Below are positions 1 through 10,600 of a DNA stretch of 64,000 nucleotides, piece by piece. This DNA comes from Pampus argenteus (taxonomy: Eukaryota; Chordata; Actinopteri; Scombriformes; Stromateidae), in contig CM072876.1 of assembly GCA_036937835.1 (NCBI GenBank), forward strand, positions 1,249,501 to 1,313,500, written 5' to 3'. The number at the start of each line of letters is the position of its first letter. Within the stretch, counting starts at the first letter, position 1. Position numbers and translations under genes: made by a program. Under the pieces are notes generated by a model, which saw only the letters and a program-made list of their open reading frames with translations, did not search any database and was not told where the DNA came from.

Positions 1-115
1 TTCGACTGTTGTTTTAAACCAGACATGAAAAACTATGAATTTGTCCTTTAAGAAAAAACATGTACAAAAGATAGAAAGTTTGTAAAACTTAACAGCAGGC
101 ACTTGATGTGTGCCA

Positions 116-118
<3 letters not shown>

Positions 119-170
<52 letters not shown>
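119..170. repeat. (TG)n microsatellite
   Basis: A pure TG run of about 26 units. It lies in the trim54 intron and ends about 30 bp before the 23-nt exon, so it forms part of the 3' splice-site surroundings. Confidence 0.95.
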
Positions 171-171
<1 letters not shown>

Positions 172-200
172 TTAACGTCTGTCTGTCGTCCTCTCTGCAG

Positions 201-1541
201 AGCGCCACAGTCATACTGGAAAAGTAAGTAAAGCATGAAGTCAATGTGGTTAAAATCTGATTTTACATGGAATATAATTATTATTTATTATATTGAGTAC
301 TTAAGTTATGGTACTTTATACATCACTATTCCACCACACTTTAGAGACAGATGTTGTACTTTTGGCTCCACTACATGTATTTGAAAGTTTTTAAAAACCT
401 ACAGAGACTATTACACAGTACATTAAACTACCCAACAGTATGTGCAGTACTTCTGAAGTACTTTCTTCACCATGACCGACGTCATTCATACATATTGAAA
501 ACTGACTCTAAGTACATTTTACTGACAACACATATATTCTTTTACTTCTGTAAAATGTTGGATGTGTTTTGATATTTTAGACTTAAACGTATTAATAATA
601 TATAATAATTAAAATCTCACTCAGGCATATTTCCTGATAACACAGTTGAACTAATTATTATTAAATATTATATCTCTGTCTGAACTGTGCAATTTGAATT
701 TGCATACACATAACACACACAACTAATATGAAATTAATCATAACTAAATTCATGAAATATACATTTAAAATGTTAAAATTCAGTAAGAAAAAAAAAGTGT
801 TTTTCATTGATATTTGATATTTGTAACAACATATTTGTATTTTAAATTGTGTCCCACAGTTAGAATGAAGATTTATTGGGATTTATTTTTATTCATTTAT
901 TTGTGTTTTCACAGAACTGCAGTAACATCCGGGGCGTCTCACGTGGAGCGTCCACATCTTGGTTATGACGATATGAGCAGCTTCGTTGTGGATACAGACG
1001 ACCTCGCTGACGTGCTCAGAAACATCGAGTTCTGCTCGGGTACGCAGCTTTGAAACGATTGGAAACATCCTAATCAATTCAAAAATATATCGGGATTGAT
1101 AAAAGTTCAGATCAAAGACAGCTTGGAAACATCTGTTTTCTTTTTTTCCATTATTTGCTGGAATTTGTTATTTTTATTTATTATGTTGGACTAGTTGATG
1201 AATTGATTAGTCAGGAAGGTGATCAATAGATTTGTTGATGCTGGGGTTGATGATCATTACTTTTTGTTTCCTTTTTTTTTGTATTTTTTTTTCATTCCTT
1301 TATTTATTTTTTAATGTATTAAACAAAACAAACAGGACTGCCTGAAAAATAACATGAATATTTTATTATTGATCCAAATATAAGATGAGTTTCTACTTCC
1401 TGGAAATATATTTTGTTTTGGGGTTTTTTGGATAGGTTTATATTATAAAATGTGTTTGCGTCATCTTCAGGTTTGAGGAATGAAGAAGATCCTGAAGAAG
1501 GAGGAGAAGAGTCACAACTTGACTTCTGCTCCAGAAATTAA
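201..1541 (+). CDS. trim54: MuRF-family tripartite-motif E3 ligase, C-terminal exons only (trim54-like)
   Basis: Three terminal coding exons are visible: 201-223, 915-1039 and 1471-1541; upstream exons lie left of the window. Each is bounded by AG/GT (ctctgcag/gtaagt, ttcacag/gtacgc, cttcag), and the phases join. The joined frame contains GYDDMSSFVVDTDDLADVLR and NIEF, which matches the COS-box pattern of MuRF proteins (the family pattern is GFENMDxFTLDLEHIADALR AIDF). A short acidic tail (NEEDPEEGGEES) and a stop follow, as in MuRF proteins. MuRFs are muscle RING E3 ubiquitin ligases; the COS box targets microtubules and the M-line/Z-line. RING and B-box are not in the window. The choice of trim54 (MuRF3) over trim63 or trim55 rests on synteny: TRIM54 is next to UCN and MPV17 in human. 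The first exon is a 23-nt microexon. The family call is firm; the paralogue call is moderate. Confidence 0.72.
300..600. repeat. Degraded teleost interspersed repeat (inferred)
   Basis: The run containing TTGTACTTTTGGCTCCACTA and related ACTTTTACT/CTACA words resembles the very common teleost repeat that also appears better preserved at about 38.1-38.7 kb. It is in a trim54 intron. Identification is from memory of the word pattern only. Confidence 0.35.
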
Positions 1542-3557
1542 AACCAAAGGTAGTTTGTTTTCTGACCTTTTAAAGGTTATCTTTGAGAAGGGGCTTTGTT
1601 GACCTGTATTGATGAATTGATCACGGTTTTGTTTGTCGGAGGCTCCTCGCATCAGTTATTCAGCTCAGCAGCAGCAGATCTGGCAAATGTTTTTACTTTA
1701 AAGCGGACATATCATACTTTTTTGTGATTTCCTGTTATTTTTTTATACTTTTGTGATGTTGGATATCATTAATAATGCCTTGATCAAAATGGGGAGATGA
1801 TGTTACAGAGGTAATACAAATGTGTGAGTCTGTTTATAGGTGTTCATGTTGCTCTGCTGATGAACTGTAACTTGGAAAAGGGGACAGCCTGAAGTCAGCA
1901 GCAGAAGCAGCTGCGGACAGTGAAGGATTCCCCTCATCCAGAGCATCAGTGTGTTCATGCTGACTCAGTCAAAGGCAATAACATCAGCAGCATCCTCCTC
2001 CGTGCTGTGTTCCTGTGGAGAGAGATCATCAGGCCGAGCAGCTGGAGAGTCACCAGTGATTGCTTAGACGTGGGATGATGACACCGATCTCATGATATTC
2101 ATCTTTTGTTCTTCTCTCCAGGTTCCTGCAGTCCTGAGGAAATGTAAAACACAGAGCCGGAAATAGAGGTTTACCATAATCCTCCAGAAGAAAGAATTCA
2201 GCCACACGGAGAGAAAAACCCTAATATATACATTATCTATCTGTGTTTGGTTCCTCAGCAGCCCAGATGCAGGAAGACTGACATGCCCAGATTTTTGCCT
2301 CCCACATTGTTACCTTTTGTTTTATAAAAAAATAAATAAAAGCTGGTGTATTGTGTGTAAATATATCTCCCTGTGTAAAGCTCAGCACTGTATTCTGTGT
2401 TGTGGGAGAAGATTTTTGTTCATGTGTGTCTTTTTACCTCAGGATTTAAAGCCCTTATATAGCTTCCTGCCACAATACTTTCTACAGAGCCTTGTGTGAA
2501 GATGTTAAGAGAATTATAGGACTGAGAAAATGCATACATAGAAATTCCCAGCCAAATCTATTAAAGGGAACGTATTACGCATAGATCCAGGTCTATATTT
2601 TAATCTGAGACTCCAGCAGCTCCAGAGGCTTCGTCAACAAACAGCAGTAGTTGAATTTCATGAAGCCTGAAACTATGGTGGCTGGCGAGGTCAAACGGCT
2701 CAAAGTTTCCATGAGAAGACAAAATAAACACATTAACAGCAAAAACTGGATTGATTTGGATTTTTGTAAATTAATTTGAGTTTGCATGTTTCTCCTCATG
2801 GAAACGTTTATGTTTGTATAAACAACAGAAAATAACATAAAGCACAAACCAATGAGCCACAATGTTTGTTTTGAATCCCACACAGCAGAAATACTACAGC
2901 ACCAAATGTGGATGCATCCGCTGCTGAAAGTAGTCCCACTGAAAAATGCACTATTTGCTTGTTTGAATAATGTTTGTTAAAAACTAAAAACTAAGGCTGG
3001 ATGAAACGGAGGAAACGGTTGGAGATTTACAGAGATGTCCATGTTTCTATCTCCTCTAAGCTGGTATCAGTCAGAGCTCCGCTGGTGAATCATCACAGAT
3101 AAATGATCACTTCCTGTTCCAGCCGTTGCATCGATTTTTAACATTTTACTTCTAACTTTGCTCCAAAATACATTATTGATCTGTTTCTCCTTGTAGTCGG
3201 CGTCCTGCTGGTTGTTTATAGGTCCAGGCAGGTAACAAAGGTGATTTTTTATTTATTTTGTGGTTACAGATTTCTCTACAGCTCAAAACAGAAATGTTGA
3301 CAGGCTGGCTTCAAAACTTACATAATGCTGTTTCAGGAAAATGACATCACACTTCTTTTTATTTATTTATTTTATTGCTTCTGATTGCATGTTTTCTCTG
3401 TGAAGTATTTTTTTGGGAGGATTTTGTAAATACACCAGCACATCGTCTGTAAAAAGACATATTTAATAATGTACTTTGGTGATTTGTATGTTTTATGTAA
3501 AAAACGAGTGAATATGTAGGATTTTGATTGTGACTTTGTTTCATATAACACAATAAA
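1542..3557 (+). other. trim54 3' UTR and downstream region
   Basis: No open frame of note. AT-rich sequence follows the stop codon. Two candidate polyadenylation signals are present on this strand, AATAAATAAA at 2331-2340 and AATAAA at 3552-3557, so the 3' UTR could be about 0.8 or 2.0 kb. The stretch around 1690-2010 reads like an old interspersed teleost repeat. Transcript data would be needed to choose the real end. Confidence 0.4.
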
Positions 3558-3717
3558 ACATAATTAAAATGTAGCAACTGGTTTGTTTTTTTATTTTATT
3601 TAAATTTGATTCCATATTTATTGTTTAACTGTTTAAAAACATTTTGCATCACAAAACACAGAGTAGAAAAACACACAAAAAACCAGACAATGAGGGAGAT
3701 TAAAACTGAACACACGC

Positions 3718-3733
3718 ACGCACACACACACAC

Positions 3734-3781
<48 letters not shown>
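3718..3781. repeat. (CA)n microsatellite
   Basis: A CA run of about 30 units interrupted by two CATA steps. It lies in the gap between the convergent trim54 and ucn genes. Confidence 0.95.
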
Positions 3782-3783
<2 letters not shown>

Positions 3784-4800
3784 TGGTCTGACTCATAGAA
3801 ATAAAGCTTCTGTGTTTGTTGCTTCTCTTATTTCAGCCGTCACGTCATCGTGTCTAAATGGATCTTCAATGATAAAAGTTAACAGTCGAGTTTAACGTGA
3901 TGACAAAGTGTTTTGTCACATTTTATCTGAACTTAACATTTACTGACTCAGTTGACTCAATTTACATTCAAGTCTATCAGTACAGAAACCAGATTGCTCT
4001 CTTGTTTTAGTCTTAAACTGGCCAAAAAGCCTGAATGTAGATATAAAGTTTGTCCTGTGGTTGGTGTTAGAAGAAACTTCTTGTGTCTGTTTAAGACCAA
4101 TGCAACATCCGACAGTAAAATGACACGATCAAAAACAATTTTTACTTCAAACTTTTTTATTACAAAATAGAAATGGCAAAAAGCTTTTTTTTTTTTTTTA
4201 ACTCTTGCTCAGTGTCAGACAGCTACGTTTACAGTGAAATAAAGCTTCTTTTTTTTTTCTTCTTTTTTTTGTAGGTTCGCATGCTACAGGTGATACAGTA
4301 CAGGTGATAATGCTCCTGCTCAAAGTAAAGGACCTCACCTCTGCTTTCAAACAAAATCCAATCAATCAATATATGTTTGATCAGAGTGACACATAAGAGT
4401 TGGAGAAACACAGTTACAGGGTTTTTTTAGAGGTTCCTTATTTAACAAATACTGTTGGGAAACTTCAAGAAACTCAGTTAAAGAGGCTTTCAGGCGGTGT
4501 AATGAACCTTTTAGTAGTGTTAGAAATCATTATCAGAGGAAGTGGGGGTTTAACATCTTAAATAGTTGCATTTGTTTTGTTCGAAAACCCATAATGCACC
4601 TGTTATTCAGAATAATTTGGTTGCTAAGGCCACAAATATCTGATAATACAAGCAACACTAAAGTCACCCAGATTGATGACAAGAAATTTGTTCTGTTTGT
4701 GATGCAGAAGTCAAACTGTTATTTAAGTATTTGAATCAAACATACCAATAAGCAGTCAGTGATTTAAGGAGTCATTTCATGAAGGCCCATTGCAGTAAAG
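3782..4800. other. trim54-ucn intergenic region and likely ucn 3' UTR
   Basis: No supported gene. On the minus strand AATAAA (plus TTTATT) at 4156-4161 is a candidate ucn polyadenylation signal, giving a 3' UTR of roughly 0.9 kb. Poly-T runs at 4186-4199 and 4248-4270 are otherwise unremarkable. Confidence 0.35.
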
Positions 4801-4879
4801 TCACGTCCAAACATCACAGTATGAAATCCAATTAGACAGTTTCCTGATTGAAGTCCAGCAAAAGTCGAGTATGGAGGAG

Positions 4880-4881
<2 letters not shown>

Positions 4882-4911
<30 letters not shown>
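4882..4911. repeat. (TG)n microsatellite in ucn 3' UTR
   Basis: A TG run of 15 units, followed by a short G-rich stretch. It lies about 190 bp past the ucn stop codon, within the likely 3' UTR. Confidence 0.95.
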
Positions 4912-4914
<3 letters not shown>

Positions 4915-5098
4915 GGGGGTGAAACCAGCGGGTGGTGGAGGGGAGTGAGGGGTCTGAGAAGTACGTTTCCATATTTTCCTACAAAGTCTTAAAATAACAC
5001 TTAACAATTGACATTTTAATCGCGGTTGCTGTGATGCGTAAATTGGCACCGTCTGTGCGTAAAATGATGCGCGGAGGAACAAACACTAACGTGGAGCT

Positions 5099-5497
5099 TT
5101 ACTTCCCGACCTCGTCGAGCACTTTGCGGTTGAGCAGAGCCTGTTCCCGCTGGTTCTCCATCTTGGCCATCTGGATCATGTTTCTCAGCAGGTGGAAGGT
5201 CAGGTCGATGGACAGCGGCGGGTCTTCGCTCCGTTTCAGCAGCTGCGACGCCGTCCTCAGTGCTTCTGAGTCCGGGTTCCTCCTCTGGAGAAACAGGTAG
5301 TTGTCACCCAGTAGCTGTGAGGCGGCGCTGTGTCCGGCGGCGGCCGCGCTGAGGAGCACTTCGTCCAGCTGCGGCGTCTGGAAGCGGCCGCTGCCATCGA
5401 GCCAGCCGGGAAGGATGCGCGGTCTGCCGGCGGCAGGGCGGAGTTGTGACGTGAGGAGGACCGAGGAGAGGAGCAGGAGCAGGGGGGCTGACTTCAT
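5099..5497 (-). CDS. ucn: Urocortin 1 / urotensin I precursor (CRH family peptide hormone)
   Basis: A 132-aa precursor in a single coding exon, as in all CRH-family genes. ATG at 5497 is chosen because the upstream in-frame ATG at 5539 lies in the intron: a splice acceptor (ttgcag) ends six bases before GACATGAAG. Residues 1-24 form a signal peptide (KSAPLLLLL core). Lys88-Arg89 is the processing site. Residues 90-130 are the 41-aa hormone, starting SEDPPLSIDLTFHLLRNMI and ending LNRKVLDEV. Gly131-Lys132 provides C-terminal amidation before the stop. The DPPxSIDLTFHLLRNMI core and the LDEV end are those of fish urotensin I, not of CRH (EEPPISLDLTFHLLREVLEM). The product is a secreted ligand for CRH receptors 1 and 2, acting in stress and osmoregulatory signalling, and is classically produced in the caudal neurosecretory system and brain. 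Neighbours trim54 and mpv17 agree with UCN synteny. Confidence 0.95.
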   Translation of the reverse strand: MKSAPLLLLLSSVLLTSQLRPAAGRPRILPGWLDGSGRFQTPQLDEVLLSAAAAGHSAASQLLGDNYLFLQRRNPDSEALRTASQLLKRSEDPPLSIDLTFHLLRNMIQMAKMENQREQALLNRKVLDEVGK

Positions 5498-5804
5498 GTC
5501 CTGCAACCAGACGCTTTCAATTAGCTGATATGAAAACACTTTATTACAGAATTATTAATGCAGCTTGTTTTTACACCAATGCATGACAGTAAACTATAAG
5601 CTCAAATATTACTATTATCTTATATGTGTTGAAAATATATGCATGAAAAAATGACTCATTAACTAAAGATTAAACTTAACTAAAACGGCACAAAAATGAC
5701 ATCAAACGTATCATCATCTGCATTAGTTTAGTTAAGTTTGATGCAGCTGAGCTCATCTACAATCATATTGATTTAAACAGAAGAAAAAGCATCAAACTAC
5801 CTAC

Positions 5805-5870
5805 TTCTTTCTCTCCAGATGCTGCAGCTTCACTTCGCGGTGGGCCGGAGAGAGATCAGGGTCCCTGTGA
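5805..5870 (-). other. ucn non-coding exon 1 (predicted)
   Basis: On the minus strand a donor GTAGGT starts at 5804, and the next acceptor is just before the ATG exon (5503). A leader exon of about 60-65 nt here followed by a ~300-bp intron matches the two-exon structure of CRH-family genes. The 5' end is estimated from the TATA box position. Confidence 0.6.
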
Positions 5871-5892
5871 GCTGATCTGAAGAGGACGGAGG

Positions 5893-5925
5893 GTTTTATA
5901 CATCCAGCCTGCTGCTTTGACGTCA
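5893..5925 (-). promoter_or_regulatory. ucn core promoter: TATA box and consensus CRE
   Basis: On the minus strand TATAAAAC (5893-5900) sits 25-35 bp before the predicted start of exon 1. A perfect palindromic cAMP response element TGACGTCA (5918-5925) lies 17 bp upstream of it. CREB control of CRH-family promoters is well established; here the spacing to the TATA box is very short. Confidence 0.75.
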
Positions 5926-5929
5926 ATGC

Positions 5930-7320
5930 AAGCACAGATATCGTTTTGGAAATTGGACAACTATCGAGACGCGAGGTAATATAGTCCCGAGGGACAGCTG
6001 GGGACGCTGTGATGGACAGAAAATAAAGGTTGTCCGTTTCCCTCCAGGTTTATGTCCTGTCCATCCTGGTTGGGTCATGAGGTGGATACAGGGACCCTTG
6101 ATGGAGCTCCTCAGGGTGGAGACTGCGTGCTACAGTTAGTTCAAAGTTAAGATAATTACTAAATATAATTAAAATATTTGATAAGATCTTTTCTTCTGGT
6201 ATATAAGAGTCGATGTGTTTGTGGATGGAGGGTCTAAAGATAAAGGATGATGTTATATAGATGACATCAAAGGCTCTTTTTCTGTTAATTAAATAGAAAT
6301 AATAATAAAGATAACGAATAAATCCAGTTGCAACATTAAGTAAAAACGCAGCTTTTAGTGTCGTTTTTTTACCCTCATTAGAAACTAGCTGGAAACACTG
6401 AAGATGTGTTTTTTATCCGTGTGCATGTTTGTTCACAGATCATATAATCTGAACACAATCATACATATCAGCATCATTACAGGAGCTCACATGGTTCATA
6501 TCAAATCTAACAGTCAGTGCTGAATGAAGCACTTTAGTCCAGCTTTCTGGGGAGAAGCTCATAATCCCTGAAGGGAAGATGTTATACGTTATATTCAGAC
6601 TTTGTCCTGTGGTTGACAGCCAGCTCAGCAGCCTCCACATCGCCATCCAAAGCAAAGTTGGACACAAAAGTTAGCAAAGTCAAACACCTGAGCCTGAATT
6701 TATCAGCTTTATCCCAGAGAGGCTTCAATGATTGTCAATAATAATAATAATAAGCAGATATATTTTACTTTAGCATGGCGGCTGTCACTCCTTTCATCTA
6801 TATTTATAACCAAAACATAAACAAGAGCCTCAGTCGTACTTTCAGCTTTTTTACTGGCACTAAACACAAAGTACAGGTGAGGACAGGTGAGGACAGGTGT
6901 GAATGTCATTAGTTCTGCTGGTTTTAGTACTGAACAAATACATAGTTTGACCAAAGATGAGCACAGATATTACAGTTGATCCTGAGGTAAACATGACAAT
7001 CTGTTCAGTAGTTGTAAATGTAAAAGCACGTGTTAATCTCATGGTGGCGCTAGAGGGTAAATCAGGGGAACTGTGTGAAAGCAGTAACTAAATCTGAGGA
7101 GAACGAAGCAGCTGAAATAAAGTGTTGAAAACGAGTAGATTATAATTAACATTATTAAACATTGAGGAATGTGTTGAAAACAGATTAAAGAGATGAATTA
7201 CACGTAACTTTCCTTTACAAAAAACATACAACAATAAAACCAAATGATTTCAAGTGAATAATAATAATAATAATATATTAAACAGATTAGTTTAATTTCC
7301 TCTGCAACCAGTAGGTGATA

Positions 7321-7359
<39 letters not shown>

Positions 7360-7619
7360 TATACTGCCAAATCCCACTTCCATAAATAACCAACTTTCAC
7401 AGCAATTTATGCAAATTCAAGTTTGACTTTCAAGTGTGAATTTGTCATTCAGAACAGAGAATCACTGTCTCCGAACCTTCGTGAGTGACTCAGTCAGTTT
7501 AACACTTTGGAAATATCAGAAGACCAAGTAGGTGAAGTAAATGAGACCCGAAAGGCCCACGTCATGTAAAATCAACAACAACAACAACAACAACAACGCA
7601 GGCTGGACCTGATCGTCCT
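5930..7619. other. ucn upstream / mpv17 downstream intergenic region
   Basis: No supported coding exon. It contains the ucn distal upstream region on one side and the mpv17 3' UTR on the other. A minus-strand ATTAAA at 7291-7296, about 325 nt after the mpv17 stop, is a weak polyadenylation candidate. Simple repeats: (TG)n at 7326-7357 and (CAA)n at 7570-7597. Confidence 0.45.
7326..7357. repeat. (TG)n microsatellite
   Basis: A TG run of about 16 units, about 260 bp past the mpv17 stop codon, possibly inside the 3' UTR. Confidence 0.9.
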
Positions 7620-10600
7620 TCACATCTTATTGGCCTTCCAGGTCAGGTAAGAGTTCCAGGCAACAGCGACGATCTGGACGACAGCCAACCTGCAAACCGG
7701 AGAAATTAAAGCTTTTTAAGACAATTACATTCAGTTCCTGTCACAGCTGATATATACGGTTAAATACTCCAGCAGCATTTTACAGATGTGGATAATTTAG
7801 AACAAACGACTTTTAATCTGAAATGCTCCATTTCAGATTAAAACACAGCCATATAATGACTGTACATATGCAGTATTATGATACACACTGCTTCTATCTT
7901 AGAACGAGATCACTATTAGCACATTTAAAATTATTTCTTGGCTTTTAAAAGAGGAACATTCGACACATTTCCACGTTTCTATCTGTATTCTGGGGCTCTG
8001 TTGGGTTATTGATCTCATATTGGCTCTTTATGCAGCTCCGTCTCTCTGAGCGACGTCACATTTGTCATTTTAAAATGCGACTTTTGTGATTGATGCATCT
8101 GCATGTTTGTCCACACTCCTTTCCTGGTCAGCTCAGGATCAGATATATTCCAGGTGCATCTTTTCTTTGACTTGACTTTTAAGAGATGCAGATTTAACCA
8201 CAAACTTTATTTTCATTGATGCAGCTGATTGTTTCTATTTTTATTTTATTTTGATAATCAATCAATAATCATCTTACCTGTGGTGAAGTGGGATGAAGTA
8301 GAAATTGGCGATTTGGACTGGAGGCCACAGCTGAAACACAAACAGTGAAGTGATTTATTTTCATCTAATGGCTGAACAAGACGCATGATATGAAGTTAAC
8401 ATAATAAAAAAAGGGAAACTCACATAGTAGTTTGAGATTAGGGCATCTGTATAGTCCTGAAAGACAGTTTTTAAAAAGTTAATATAATCATAATAAGTAG
8501 AAGGAGTTACTTCAACTTATTGTACAAAATGCACTTCGAATCTTTTCTGAACTTTCGGCCTCCTGCTCAGGTATCATCAAACTGCCGGCGGGGATGAAGT
8601 GAGAAATGCTGATGTGCTGAAACTCCAGTTGGTGGAGAGTTTTATTCCAAAAAACAGCGCAGGATGGAAGAAAAGCTTTGAAGCCAAATGTCTACGCAGC
8701 TGGCAGAGGAGGCGAGCTGGAAGTGGTTGTGATCCACACCTCTGTCATCTCTTTGTTTTAGCCTCTTTCATTTTGACCGTTCATGCCAACAATACTGCAT
8801 ACAGTACATATTTTAAAATGCAAGAACTGTTTGTTGAGGGTATATTGAATGTAATGGAGGTTAAAATGGTCTCACACGCACGTACACTGTGTGATCTACT
8901 TAAAAGGTCACCTCAACACGCCTCGACGTATAAAAGCAACGAGTCAATGTTCCAGGTACAATCTTTTTTTAGGGTGAAACTGTTTTCTAATTACAGCCAA
9001 ACAAGCTTTGTTGCCACCTGAGGTGAAGTTACATCACTGATCGCTGCGTCAGAGGAACTTTAGTGTTAAAAAAATTAAAGGACCAGGCTGGAAAACTAAA
9101 GAAGAGGCTAAAGAAAGTTTAGATTTAATGTTTCTGACATGTACAATGTTATTTAGAACAGGAGACGGGTGGGAACAAGAAAGAAAAGGAGGAAAAGGAC
9201 TTGACTGGAGCGCCATTAACTTTCATCTCACATTTCCTCAGTGACGGGCTTGTTGTAATTATTTTCTGACATTTACCACGCTGGCCTTTCAGGTCCACGC
9301 GTCTCCTCTCGTAAATAATTGATGGTGATCAGCGGCATGTTGGGTAAGAAGGGCGGTGACGGACGTTTGAGAGGCTTGTACAAGATGACAGTGAACTCTG
9401 ACCTGGCATACAAATACACACTTCAACACACACACAGTCACACATATAAAGATGAAGGTATGAGTCACTCTCTTGCTCTCTTCCGTCTTCCTCCGCCACA
9501 GGAAATAGTTTCTAATAATAATGAGAGGTTTTGGAGGTCAGACACTTTAAACCTTCTCTGTGTTTACCTGGAAAACATTCAATGTCAAATCAAGTCTAAA
9601 TATAAAACACCAGGTTAAGGAGAAACACAGTGAGCGCTATGTGATGATTATGGTATTAAAATAAATGTAACTCACCCTCTTGAGCTTAGTGACATTGTCC
9701 TCCACCGTCAGTCCGTTCAGAGCACCGGAGATGGAGAGGAACGCTCCCAAAAAGCACGGAGCAAAACACAACTACAGAGACACAGAAGCAAAGAGGATCA
9801 AACTTAAACTGAGGGAGTAAATATGGATGTGATAGAAGGAATAAAATAAATGAGTAAAACTGGGAAAAACACAGGATCAGGTTATTAATGGAGCTCCTCA
9901 GTTGGGGCTGAAGAACAGTGAGGTTAGCAGACCTCTGTACATTAGCTGCTAGCCTACTAGCATTACACACCTGAATCAAGACCAGCTGCATTGTGGGTAA
10001 TACAGGCACCAGGTTTTGACAAATGCATTCAATTAAAAGGTCTCTGGTTCTGCTGCATCAATTTTGATCCTTTTGTTTGTTTTTAACTGTCCATTTTTGA
10101 GGTGGAATACTCCTTTAATGAGTACACTCTGCTGGCTGACTGCTCAGCTGTTTACAGTGAAGAGAAACTTACATAAAAGGCTCACTTGACCTGCGTCCGT
10201 TATTCAGGTGCGACAGCTGCAGCACTTTAAATCCTTCAGATCACCAAAAACGGCGGCGAAACGAAGCAGAGACGTGTTGAAACGTCGGAGCAAATGTTTC
10301 ACTAGACGAGACTCGCTGGTGGTTTTATTTATAGCGGCTGACAGCAGGGAGTCCATCATACACACACACGAGTTCAGACTGTTGATAAAAACGACTTGAC
10401 TTTATGTAAAACTGCATATGAAATATGTTTGTGTCATTTGTAAGTAAACACGAATTTAGTTTCATGTTGTTTGTTTTATTTGCATTCAGTTCATCATATA
10501 TGATTTTTGATTAATGCTGCCTTCTGTAAAACGCTGGTTTTAATATAAGCTACATATCATATTGTACTTTATTATATTATAAACAGACAATTCAGGATGT

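Noticed and set aside
3596..3796. Open frames of His-Thr or Cys-Val repeats (also at 48-236, 16462-16862, 48598-48893)
   Set aside because: They are translations of CA/TG or CAGA microsatellites, open only because the repeat has no stop codon.
5099..5539. Longer urocortin start at 5539
   Set aside because: The extra 14 residues are encoded across an acceptor (ttgcag) and intron sequence. The start at 5497 gives a proper signal peptide.
8599..9021. 140-codon plus-strand open frame in mpv17 intron 4
   Set aside because: No recognisable domain, no splice or promoter context, and it lies in an intron of a gene on the other strand. Chance frame.
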